DNA from: Pseudomonadota bacterium
GTDB lineage: Bacteria; Pseudomonadota; Gammaproteobacteria; Steroidobacterales; Steroidobacteraceae
Assembly (NCBI GenBank): GCA_023391815.1
Contig: JAEWAF010000134.1
Location: 1 to 64,000, forward strand
Length of the DNA: 64,000 nt
Direction of reading: 5' to 3'
Positions 32,897-40,693 of the stretch are shown piece by piece. The stretch's first letter is position 1. Every line of letters begins with the position of its first letter. The notes beneath the pieces were generated by a model. That model ran no database searches. It saw nothing but the letters and a program-made list of their open reading frames with translations, and had not been told where the DNA came from. The position numbers and the translations under genes were made by a program.

Positions 32897-33741
32897 GCCG
32901 CCGCTCCGGATACTGCGCGCACGATGTACTTCTGGAAGAACATATAAACGATGAGAATAGGCAACCCTGCGAACACCGCCTGCGCCATCAAGTAACCGAG
33001 ACCGGCCGACTCCGCGAAGTTCATCTGCGTCGATGCGATGCCCACGGTGAGCGTGTACATGCGCTCGTTGGTGCCAGACACCAATGGCCACCAGTAGTCG
33101 TTCCACGCGTGCAGGAATGTAAAGATGCCGAGCGTCGCCTGCGCTGGCAGCGTCATGGGCAACAGGACGCGCCAGAAGATTTTGAAGCGCGACGCGTTGT
33201 CGAGCAGCGCCGCTTCATCGACTTCGGTGGGAATCGCCTTGAAATACTGCGTCATCAGGAACACGCCGAACGGCGCCGACATGCCCGGCAACATCAAGCC
33301 CGCGTAGGTGTTGTGCAGCTGAAGCTCGCTGAACAGCTGATGGCGCACCAGGATCACCGCCTGCTCGGGAATCGCCAACCCGAACAGCACCAACACGAAG
33401 ATCACACTGCGGCCCGGAAATTCCAGGCGCGCGAAGCCGTAACCCGCGAGCGAGGACAGTGCGAGCACGCCGAGGCTCATGCCGACTGAAACGATGATGC
33501 TGTTGAGCAGCCAGCGGAATACGTCCGAGCCGATCAAGATGTCGTAGTAGTTTCGGAGCGTCCATGGCGCCTTCAGCACCGAGTTGGTATCTACCAGAAG
33601 CTCGGCATTGCTCTTCAGCGACAGACCGACCGCCCACAGCATGGGCATGATCATCACGATGGCGAGCGCGATCGTCGCTGCGAGGATGACTCGATCGCCA
33701 GATCCTCGACCGACCGCGCCCGCTGCGAACCGCGTCTCCAT
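32893..33741 (-). CDS. ABC sugar permease, MalG-like
   Basis: A 282-residue CUT1 inner-membrane permease with six predicted helices and the EAA loop 'EVDEAALLDNASRFKIFWRV' from residue 173 to 192, which couples to the ATPase. The ATG overlaps the MalF-like stop by one base (TGATG), and the gene end overlaps the binding-protein start. It pairs with the MalF-like permease in an arabinose or arabinoside importer. Confidence 0.93.
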   Translation of the reverse strand: METRFAAGAVGRGSGDRVILAATIALAIVMIMPMLWAVGLSLKSNAELLVDTNSVLKAPWTLRNYYDILIGSDVFRWLLNSIIVSVGMSLGVLALSSLAGYGFARLEFPGRSVIFVLVLFGLAIPEQAVILVRHQLFSELQLHNTYAGLMLPGMSAPFGVFLMTQYFKAIPTEVDEAALLDNASRFKIFWRVLLPMTLPAQATLGIFTFLHAWNDYWWPLVSGTNERMYTLTVGIASTQMNFAESAGLGYLMAQAVFAGLPILIVYMFFQKYIVRAVSGAAA

Positions 33742-34670
33742 CAGAACGCCTCCTTACGGCGCGCGACGAAGTACTGCGCCATCGCGGCGAGTGCAATGAG
33801 AGCGAACAGGATCTGGCCAGCAGCCACTGCGTAGCCCACGTCCCAACGAGTGAAGCCTACCTCGAAGATGAACAGCACCAGCGGTCGCGACGCATTGTTC
33901 GGCCCGCCTTGCGTCATCAGATACGCCTGCCCGAACAGCTGAAACTGCAACACCACTTCAATGATGATCACGAGTGCGAACGTGCGCCGGATCGATGGCA
34001 ACGTGACACTCCAAAGCGTTTTCCATCGGCCCGCGTTGTCGAGCGCCGCGGCTTCATATAATTCACGCGGCACCTGCTGAAGCGCGGCCAGGAACAGCAT
34101 CATCGGCAACCCGATGCACCACCAGATGGTCGTGACCGCGATGGCCGGGAGCGCGAGGTCGGCACTGGTGAGAAACGCGACCGGCGCTTTACCGAATGCT
34201 TCGAATAGGTTCGCGAGGAAGCCGCCGTCCGGGGCGAACACGACTTTCCAGAGCAGTGTCACGATCGTCACGGACAGTACCGACGACGCGAAAAACACGC
34301 CGCGAAGGAAGGCCGCGATCCGGGTCGTGCGATTGAGCGCCAAGGCCAGGCCGAGCCCGATGATCGCCAGCGCCGGTACAGTAAGCAGAATGAAGTAGAA
34401 CGTGTTGCCGACCGCGCCGATGAACACCTTGTCGTTGGCCAGACGTACGAAATTCTCCAAGCCGACGAAACGGCTGCCCCCGAAAAAGTCCGCCTTGTGC
34501 AAGCTCAGCCAGAAGCCGGCGAACAGCGGATAAACCAGCAACGTCACATATAAGAAGAGAAACGGCGCCACATACAGCAGATGGCTCCAGCGACTTTGCT
34601 GAGCGCCAGCCCGCGTGGGTTGAACGCGCGCGTGGCCCAGATCGCTCAATTGCCCGGCCGTTGCGCTCAC
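33741..34670 (-). CDS. ABC sugar permease, MalF-like
   Basis: About 309 residues, six or more helices, with the EAA loop 'RELYEAAALDNAGRWKTLWS'. I choose the GTG at 34670 (VSATAGQLS) because GGGAG lies seven bases upstream; the frame extends to 34787 but the extra N-terminus is basic and reads across a duplicated copy of the upstream gene's 3' end. It is the partner of the MalG-like permease. Confidence 0.9.
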   Translation of the reverse strand: MSATAGQLSDLGHARVQPTRAGAQQSRWSHLLYVAPFLFLYVTLLVYPLFAGFWLSLHKADFFGGSRFVGLENFVRLANDKVFIGAVGNTFYFILLTVPALAIIGLGLALALNRTTRIAAFLRGVFFASSVLSVTIVTLLWKVVFAPDGGFLANLFEAFGKAPVAFLTSADLALPAIAVTTIWWCIGLPMMLFLAALQQVPRELYEAAALDNAGRWKTLWSVTLPSIRRTFALVIIIEVVLQFQLFGQAYLMTQGGPNNASRPLVLFIFEVGFTRWDVGYAVAAGQILFALIALAAMAQYFVARRKEAF

Positions 34671-34739
34671 GTTGAGCTCCCGTCTCGCAAGGCGTGATGA
34701 CCGCACGCTCGAAAGAGATCGCATCTCTGATCGCCGGCG

Positions 34740-34842
34740 CTCACGGTGCGCTCCCATCCAGGACGGCGTGGCCGCACGTCTGGTCAAATTCGCTCGGCTG
34801 AACCGCGGTGCTCACGCTGCGCGCCCATCCGGCACGGCGTGG
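34740..34842. repeat. 32-bp direct repeat at the ATPase/permease junction
   Basis: 34740-34771 and 34811-34842 share 28 of 32 bases (CTCACG.TGCGC.CCCATCC.G.ACGGCGTGG). The right copy is the 3' end of the ABC ATPase gene; the left copy is in the gap before the permease start. It is probably a small tandem duplication of the gene end. Confidence 0.7.
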
Positions 34843-35918
34843 TGACCGCGATCCTGGTCATCAAACAGATGCGCGCCGCCGCCGTCGAACTTCACGCCGA
34901 CGTGATCGTTGAGTGCGACACGACTGTTGCCGGCATCTTCTGCCACGAGCGTCGTGCCCTCGGACAGGCGCACATACACGAGGGTGCGATCACCCAAGCG
35001 CTCGACGAACTCCGCGATACCCGCCGTCTCGCCCTGGCCGACTGGGCAGATATCCAACGACTCGGCGCGAATTCCCAGCTTGAAGGACTTGGACATTGGC
35101 AACGACGACTTCTCGATGCGGGTCGTGACGATCGCACCGTCCGGCAACCGCGCCGAAACAAACCCGTTCGGCCCGTCACTCAGCTCGACCGGCGAAAAGT
35201 TCATGGCCGGCGTGCCGACGAAACTTGCGACAAAGGCGGTCGCGGGCCGCGAGTAGATCTCCATGGGCGTGCCGATCTGCTCGATCTTGCGGTTGTTCAT
35301 CACGACGACCCGATGCGCGAGCGTCATCGCCTCGACCTGATCGTGCGTGACAAAGATCATCGCGGCATCGACGCGCTGATGAAGCTGCGCGATTTCCAAG
35401 CGCGTGCGAACACGGAGCGCGGCGTCGAGATTCGACAGCGGCTCATCGAACAGAAACAGGTGAGGCTCTTTGACGATCGCGCGACCGATCGCGACTCGCT
35501 GACGCTGACCGCCCGAAATCTGCCCCGGCTTCCGCTCCAGCAGATGCGTGATCTCGAGCATCTTCGCGGCGGCATCGACGCGTCGGTCGATCTCGGCCGG
35601 GGGAAGCTTCACGTTACGCAGGCCGAACGACATGTTCTCGCGCAACGTCATGTGCGGGTATAGCGCGTAATGCTGGAACACCATCGCCACTCCTCGCTCG
35701 CCCGGGGCGAGGCGATCGACACGGCGATCGCCGATCCAGATCTCGCCGGCATCGACCGACTCCAGACCGGCAATCATGCGAAACAAAGGCGATTTGCCGC
35801 AGCCCGACGGCCCGAGGAACACCATGAATTCACGCGCCCGAATGCTCAGCGATACGTTGTCGATGACCGTGACGGCGCCGAAGGTCTTGGTGACGTTTTT
35901 GAGCTCGATGCCGGGCAT
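34812..35918 (-). CDS. ABC sugar transporter ATPase (MalK/UgpC-like)
   Basis: A 368-residue CUT1 ATPase. Walker A GPSGCGKSP is at residues 36-44, signature SGGQRQ at 135-140, Walker B 'LFLFDEP' with Asp158/Glu159, and the H-loop in 'IFVTHDQVEA'. A C-terminal OB-type regulatory domain (about 235-350) follows. The residue after GKS is Pro instead of the usual Thr. GKS is intact, so activity is likely kept. It is first in the importer-abfA unit, preceded by the conserved operator-like 9-mer. Confidence 0.93.
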   Translation of the reverse strand: MPGIELKNVTKTFGAVTVIDNVSLSIRAREFMVFLGPSGCGKSPLFRMIAGLESVDAGEIWIGDRRVDRLAPGERGVAMVFQHYALYPHMTLRENMSFGLRNVKLPPAEIDRRVDAAAKMLEITHLLERKPGQISGGQRQRVAIGRAIVKEPHLFLFDEPLSNLDAALRVRTRLEIAQLHQRVDAAMIFVTHDQVEAMTLAHRVVVMNNRKIEQIGTPMEIYSRPATAFVASFVGTPAMNFSPVELSDGPNGFVSARLPDGAIVTTRIEKSSLPMSKSFKLGIRAESLDICPVGQGETAGIAEFVERLGDRTLVYVRLSEGTTLVAEDAGNSRVALNDHVGVKFDGGGAHLFDDQDRGHHAVPDGRAA

Positions 35919-35962
35919 GAGAGATGACTTGGCTTCGGATCGCAGGCCAGATTGTCGCCATA

Positions 35963-36009
35963 AACTCAGACAAATCCATGGTAACGACTTTCGATTTGTC
36001 AGGCAAATC
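35963..36009 (-). promoter_or_regulatory. Promoter and candidate arabinose operator, importer unit
   Basis: Read toward the ABC genes: TTGCCT, 17 bases, TACCAT, then TGTCTGAGT (35965-35973) about 47 bp before the ATPase start. GATTTG/CAAATC at 35993-36009 form a perfect inverted repeat across five bases over the -35 side. The TGTCTGAGT 9-mer recurs before the other two arabinose units, which marks it as a likely repressor site. Confidence 0.55.
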
Positions 36010-36177
36010 GGTCGGACGAGGCTGCGGGTCGAGGTGGACTGGCCGGCATCGCGGCGGGTGGGCCGTGCAAATCGGTGCCGACCGAAGCGAAATCGGCGCG
36101 CGGCGTGCGTAAACTACTGGCGTATGACGTAGAGGCCAGGGCTCAGGCCCGCCCGCGCGTCGCGAGGGAAATCATCG

Positions 36178-36954
36178 ATGTCGAACAAAAAATCCGCGGC
36201 TGCGAGAGCCAATGCGAAGGCGCGACGCAAGTCGCTCCGGCTGCACGGAACCATCGCGCGTGACCTGGGAGTGCTGATCGTGTCGGGCCGCTACAAGCCC
36301 GGCGACATTCTCAATGGCGAGATCGATGCGAGCGATCGGCTGCAGGTCTCGCGCACGGCGTATCGAGAGGCAGTCCGCATCCTCGCCGCCAAAGGGCTGG
36401 TGGAGTCGCGCCCCAAGGTCGGCACGCGCGTGAGCCCGCAAGCTCGCTGGCACATGCTCGACCCGGATGTGTTGTCGTGGATTTTCGAGTTCGAGCCGGA
36501 CGACACGCTGCTCGCGAACCTGTTCGAACTGCGCAAGATCGTCGAGCCCGAAGCGGCCGCGCTGGCGGCCCTGCGTCGAACCAACGAAGAGCTCGAAGCG
36601 ATGGAGAAGGCGCTCGAAGGCATGGCCGCTCACACCCTGGCCAGCGAAGCCGGCCGCCTCGCCGACCAGGAATTTCACTCGGCGATGCTGCGCGCGAGCG
36701 GCAACGCTTTCATCGTGTCGCTGACCAGCGGCGTCGGTGCCGCGGTCTCCTGGACCACGATCTTCAAGCAGCGACACAACCCGTTGCGCCGAGACCCGAT
36801 CCCGGATCATCAAAAGGTCTATGAGGCAGTCAAAGCCTCCGATCCGAAGGCCGCGCACGCGGCGATGTTGAACCTGGTGGAGCTGGCCCAGCTCGACACG
36901 GCCAACTCGCGCAAACAAAAACCCGCCAAGACCGCGAATTCGGCTCGAAGCTGA
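36178..36954 (+). CDS. GntR-family (FadR subfamily) regulator of the arabinose locus
   Basis: 258 residues. A winged HTH (about 28-85: 'ISGRYKPGDILNGE'-like core here 'LIVSGRYKPGDILNGEIDAS' and 'SRTAYREAVRILAAKGLVES') is followed by a helical FCD domain (about 105-240) with the metal/ligand positions 'FELRKIVEPEAAALAA', 'ADQEFHSAML' and 'DHQKVYEAV'. FadR-type GntR proteins bind sugar acids and similar ligands. It stands between the divergent importer unit and the catabolic unit, so control of both is the natural inference, with a pathway intermediate as inducer. Confidence 0.9.
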   Translation: MSNKKSAAARANAKARRKSLRLHGTIARDLGVLIVSGRYKPGDILNGEIDASDRLQVSRTAYREAVRILAAKGLVESRPKVGTRVSPQARWHMLDPDVLSWIFEFEPDDTLLANLFELRKIVEPEAAALAALRRTNEELEAMEKALEGMAAHTLASEAGRLADQEFHSAMLRASGNAFIVSLTSGVGAAVSWTTIFKQRHNPLRRDPIPDHQKVYEAVKASDPKAAHAAMLNLVELAQLDTANSRKQKPAKTANSARS

Positions 36955-37113
36955 AGTAATTCCGCCGGCCGGCCCATCCCAGGCCCGCCGGGCGGTGGAT
37001 TTTGCGTCCGGGATCCCCCACCTCCAGTGTTGTGGTCTTGTTGACGCTCGCCGCGGATGTCTTAATGCCACGGGCGTTGTTAACGCTACCTCGGGCCCGG
37101 AGTGCCATGCCGA

Positions 37114-37152
37114 TTGCCGGCCATGGCGTAACTGGGATAATGTCTGAGTAAA
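37114..37152 (+). promoter_or_regulatory. Promoter and candidate arabinose operator, catabolic unit
   Basis: TTGCCG at 37114-37119, about 16 bases, GATAAT at 37136-37141, then TGTCTGAGT at 37141-37149, 34 bp before the KGSA dehydrogenase ATG. The 9-mer position just after the -10 would let a bound protein block initiation. It is the same 9-mer in the same orientation as at the other two units. Confidence 0.55.
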
Positions 37153-37182
37153 TCAACGGAACAAGTTTAGGCGGAGATTCCC

Positions 37183-38763
37183 ATGCCCCTCACCGGTCAG
37201 CTATTCATCGGTCGCGAACGCGTCGCGACCGCTCAAACGTTTCGCGCAGCCAACCCCACGACCGCCTCGTTGATCGAGCCGCCCTTCAGCTCGGCCGGCA
37301 GTGCCGAGGTGGAGCGCGCGAGCCAGCTGGCGAGCGAGGCTTTCGATCAATACCGCGCGCTCGATAATGAAACCCGCGCGAAATTTCTGGAAACCATCGG
37401 CGATCGCATCATGGCGCTGGGCGATGAGCTGCTCGAGCGCGCTCACGCCGAGTCCGGTCTGCCGCTCGCGCGTTTGACGGGCGAGCGCGGCCGCACGGTC
37501 GGGCAGCTGCGTCTGTTCGCGGATGAGTTGCGCAAAGGCGGTTGGCAGGGCGTGCGCATCGATCCGGCGATGCCTGACCGCAAGCCGTTGCCACGTGCGG
37601 ATCTGCGTCAGCGCAAAGTCCCGCTTGGCCCGGTCGTTGTATTCGGTGCGAGCAACTTCCCACTCGCGTTCTCCGTTGCCGGCGGCGACACCGCTTCCGC
37701 CCTCGCTGCGGGCTGTCCGGTCATCGTCAAAGGTCACTCGGCGCATCCGGGCACGAGCGAGCTGGTCGCGCAGGCCATCACCGACGCCGTCGCCCAGTGC
37801 GGACTGCATCCGGGCGTGTTTTCGCTGTTGAATGGCGACAAGCGCGAGCTTGGCGCGTCGCTGGTCGCCGATCCGCGCATCAAGGCCGTTGGCTTCACCG
37901 GCTCGCGTGGCGGCGGCGTGGCGTTGATGAAGATCGCCGCGGCCCGCCCCGAGCCGATTCCTGTTTACGCTGAAATGAGCAGCGTGAATCCAGTGCTGCT
38001 GTTGCCGGGTGCGCTCGCCGCTCGCGCCGAAGCGCTCGGTAAGGAATTCGTCGCGTCGCTGACGCTCGGCTCGGGTCAGTTCTGTACGAACCCCGGCTTG
38101 GTGTTCGCGCTCGAAGGACCGCACGTCGATACATTCATCGCTTCGGCAGCCGCCGCGCTCGGTGGCACGCCCCCTCAAGTCATGCTGACGGCTGGCATTT
38201 ACGACGCGTTCCAGAAAGGCGTCGATCGTCTCGCCACCCACAAATCCGTGAAAACGATCGCTCGCGGCGCCGATACTCAAGGCGCGAACTGCGGTCGTGG
38301 CGCATTGTTCTCGGTACCCGCGAGCGCACTGACTCACGAAATTGCCGAAGAAGTGTTCGGCGCATCTTCCGTCATCGTCCGCTGCGCCAACGAAGCCGAG
38401 TTGATCGGCGCGCTCGAAAAGCTCGAAGGCCAGTTGACGGCGACGCTGCATGTCACCGAGCAGGACTACTCCATCGCGCAGAAACTCATTCCCACGCTGG
38501 AACGCAAGGTGGGCCGCATCCTCGCGAACGGCTGGCCGACCGGTGTCGAAGTGTCGCATGCGATGGTTCACGGCGGCCCGTACCCGTCGACCTCCGACGG
38601 CCGCACGACTTCGGTCGGCACGCTCGCCATCGAACGTTTCCTGCGTCCCGTCTGCTACCAGGACATTCCGGATGCGTTGTTGCCTCCGGTCCTGAAGCGT
38701 GGCGCGCAAACTTCCACGCCGCATCGACTGGATGGCGTTTACCAGACCGGGGCGAACAAATGA
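37183..38763 (+). CDS. 2,5-dioxovalerate (alpha-ketoglutarate semialdehyde) dehydrogenase
   Basis: A 526-residue NAD(P)-dependent aldehyde dehydrogenase of the KGSADH type used in pentose oxidation. The cofactor loop is 'FTGSRGGG' (about 238-245), the general base Glu264 lies in 'AEMSSVNPV', and the catalytic nucleophile is Cys301 in 'GSGQFCTNPG'. It oxidises alpha-ketoglutarate semialdehyde to 2-oxoglutarate, the last step of the non-phosphorylative arabinose route, in the cytoplasm. It is first gene of the unit, and its stop overlaps the AraD1-type start (ATGA). Confidence 0.92.
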   Translation: MPLTGQLFIGRERVATAQTFRAANPTTASLIEPPFSSAGSAEVERASQLASEAFDQYRALDNETRAKFLETIGDRIMALGDELLERAHAESGLPLARLTGERGRTVGQLRLFADELRKGGWQGVRIDPAMPDRKPLPRADLRQRKVPLGPVVVFGASNFPLAFSVAGGDTASALAAGCPVIVKGHSAHPGTSELVAQAITDAVAQCGLHPGVFSLLNGDKRELGASLVADPRIKAVGFTGSRGGGVALMKIAAARPEPIPVYAEMSSVNPVLLLPGALAARAEALGKEFVASLTLGSGQFCTNPGLVFALEGPHVDTFIASAAAALGGTPPQVMLTAGIYDAFQKGVDRLATHKSVKTIARGADTQGANCGRGALFSVPASALTHEIAEEVFGASSVIVRCANEAELIGALEKLEGQLTATLHVTEQDYSIAQKLIPTLERKVGRILANGWPTGVEVSHAMVHGGPYPSTSDGRTTSVGTLAIERFLRPVCYQDIPDALLPPVLKRGAQTSTPHRLDGVYQTGANK

Positions 38764-39752
38764 GCTTGCGTCTGATACAGGTGCGCGCTGCTGACGGGCA
38801 GCGCGGCGTGGCCGCCATCGACGACAGTGGCGTCGCTCGCAAACTCAAAGATTGCGTCGGCACCTATCAGCTGGCGCAAACCGCGCTGAACGAAGGCACC
38901 TCACTGGAAAAGTGCGTGGCCGCGCGGCTCTCCGACGAACGGCTAGATCTGGAGCAGTTGCAGAGGTCGAATCGTCTGCTCGCTCCGATCGATCATCCGG
39001 ACGTTGCGCACCTGTATCTCACCGGCACCGGCCTCACGCATCTCGGCTCGGCCGAAGGTCGCGACAAGATGCACAAGGCCGCGGCCGGCGACACGCTCAC
39101 CGACTCCATGCGTATGTTCAACATGGGACTGGAAGGCGGCAAACCCGCCGCCGGCCAGGTCGGCGTGCAACCCGAATGGTTCTACAAGGGCGACGGTTCT
39201 AGCGTGGTCGGCACAGGCGAGGCCCTGCCCTCGCCCGACTTCGCGCTCGACGGCAGCGAAGAGCCGGAAATCGCGGGCATCTATCTCATCGACGCCGCGG
39301 GTAACCCGCGGCGTCTGGGTTTCTGTCTCGCCAACGAGTTCTCGGATCACATTACCGAGCGAGGCAATTACTTGTGGCTGGCGCATTCCAAACTGCGCCA
39401 TGCCGCGCTGGGCGCGGAGCTCTTGGTCGGCGAGTTGCCGGCCGACGTGCGTGGCATGAGCCGGGTGCTCCGTGATGGCAGGACGCTGTGGGAAAAGCCG
39501 TTTCTCACCGGCGAAGCGAACATGTCGCACACCATCGCGAATCTCGAGCATCATCATTTCAAATATCGTTTGTTCCGCCGACCCGGCGATGTGCACGTGC
39601 ATTTCTTCGGCACGGCGACGCTGTCGTTCTCCGAAGGCATTCAAACGAAGGAAGGCGATGTGTTCGAGATCGAAGCGCCGCCGTTCCGTGTGCCGCTCCG
39701 GAATCCGCTGAAGCGCATCGAGTCGCCGTCCGTGGCCGTGAAGGCGCTGTAA
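38760..39752 (+). CDS. AraD1/GguC-family 2-keto-3-deoxy-L-arabonate dehydratase
   Basis: 330 residues of the FAA-hydrolase-related AraD1 (GguC) family: 'VAHLYLTGTGLTHLGSAEGR', 'QPEWFYKGDGSSVVGTGEAL', 'GFCLANEFSDHITERGNYLW' and a C-terminal 'LEHHHFKYRLFRRPGDVHVH' metal-rich stretch. Members dehydrate L-2-keto-3-deoxyarabonate to alpha-ketoglutarate semialdehyde. Its place between KGSA dehydrogenase and a sugar dehydrogenase fits exactly. It is translationally coupled to the upstream gene. Confidence 0.88.
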   Translation: MSLRLIQVRAADGQRGVAAIDDSGVARKLKDCVGTYQLAQTALNEGTSLEKCVAARLSDERLDLEQLQRSNRLLAPIDHPDVAHLYLTGTGLTHLGSAEGRDKMHKAAAGDTLTDSMRMFNMGLEGGKPAAGQVGVQPEWFYKGDGSSVVGTGEALPSPDFALDGSEEPEIAGIYLIDAAGNPRRLGFCLANEFSDHITERGNYLWLAHSKLRHAALGAELLVGELPADVRGMSRVLRDGRTLWEKPFLTGEANMSHTIANLEHHHFKYRLFRRPGDVHVHFFGTATLSFSEGIQTKEGDVFEIEAPPFRVPLRNPLKRIESPSVAVKAL

Positions 39753-39755
39753 TTC

Positions 39756-40682
39756 ATGAGCCCGATCAAACTCGCCATCGTCGGCCTGGGCAAGATCGCG
39801 CGCGATCAGCATCTTCCTTCGCTGGCCGCCAATCCGAACTATCGACTGGTCGCTGTCGCAAGCCCTCACAACAAGCTGGAGGGCACGCCAAGTTATCCCG
39901 ACATCGAGACCCTGTTGCGCGAGCAGCCGGAGATCGAAGCGGTGTCGTTGTGCTGTACGCCGCAGGTTCGTTACGACATCGCACGCTATGCGCTGGAACA
40001 GAACAAGCATGTGATGCTGGAGAAGCCGCCGGGCGCGACCTTGAACGAAGTCGCGGGCCTGGTGGAGATGGCCCAGCAGCGTCAGCTCGCTTTGTTTGCT
40101 ACCTGGCATTCGCGCGAAGCCGCGGCCGTCGAGCCAGCGCGCGAGTGGCTTGCCGGTCGCAAGGTTCGCAACGTGCAGGTGACCTGGAAGGAAGACGTGC
40201 GCGTGTGGCACCCGGGTCAGGCCTGGATCTGGAAAGCCGGCGGGCTCGGCGTGTTCGATCCAGGGATCAACGCGCTCTCCATCATCACTCGCATCCTGCC
40301 GCAGCCCCTGGTGTTGAAGGACGCCGAACTGCACTTCCCCTCGAATTGTGAAACGCCCATCGCCGCCGAGCTGACCTTGCAAGGTCCGGGCGGATTGCCG
40401 GTGCGCGCGGAATTCGATTTCCGCCAGACCGGCCCGCAAAGTTGGGACATCGACATCGATACCGACGCCGGCCGCTTGCTGCTTTCCAAAGGCGGCTCGG
40501 TGATGCATGTCGACGGCAAACAAACGGTGTCCGCGCCGGATCGCGAATACGCGAATCTGTATGCCCGTTTCGCCCCGCTGGTTCGCGAGCGTCGCCTGGA
40601 CGTCGATCTCGCCGCCTTTCGCCTGGTCGCCGATGCATTCATGTGCGGCCGGCGCGCCGTCGTCGATCCTTTCATCGAATAG
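39756..40682 (+). CDS. Gfo/Idh/MocA-family L-arabinose/D-galactose 1-dehydrogenase
   Basis: A 308-residue oxidoreductase. An N-terminal Rossmann domain ('AIVGLGKIARDQHLPSLAAN', residues 7-26) is followed by 'VMLEKPPGATLNEV', with the conserved EKP lysine, and a C-terminal beta-sheet substrate domain with 'GVFDPGINALSIITRI'. Azospirillum-type L-arabinose 1-dehydrogenases and D-galactose 1-dehydrogenases have this form. It would oxidise L-arabinose to L-arabinono-lactone with NAD(P)+. It starts 3 bp after the dehydratase gene. D-galactose may be an alternative substrate. Confidence 0.87.
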   Translation: MSPIKLAIVGLGKIARDQHLPSLAANPNYRLVAVASPHNKLEGTPSYPDIETLLREQPEIEAVSLCCTPQVRYDIARYALEQNKHVMLEKPPGATLNEVAGLVEMAQQRQLALFATWHSREAAAVEPAREWLAGRKVRNVQVTWKEDVRVWHPGQAWIWKAGGLGVFDPGINALSIITRILPQPLVLKDAELHFPSNCETPIAAELTLQGPGGLPVRAEFDFRQTGPQSWDIDIDTDAGRLLLSKGGSVMHVDGKQTVSAPDREYANLYARFAPLVRERRLDVDLAAFRLVADAFMCGRRAVVDPFIE

Positions 40683-40693
40683 AGGACAACAAG

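Noticed and set aside
37201..38724. 507-codon minus-strand frame opposite the KGSA dehydrogenase
   Set aside because: Antisense shadow of a well-supported aldehyde dehydrogenase; composition typical of GC-rich reverse frames.
38943..40523. 526-codon minus-strand frame across two catabolic genes
   Set aside because: It crosses the junction of two coupled plus-strand genes and shows no domain.
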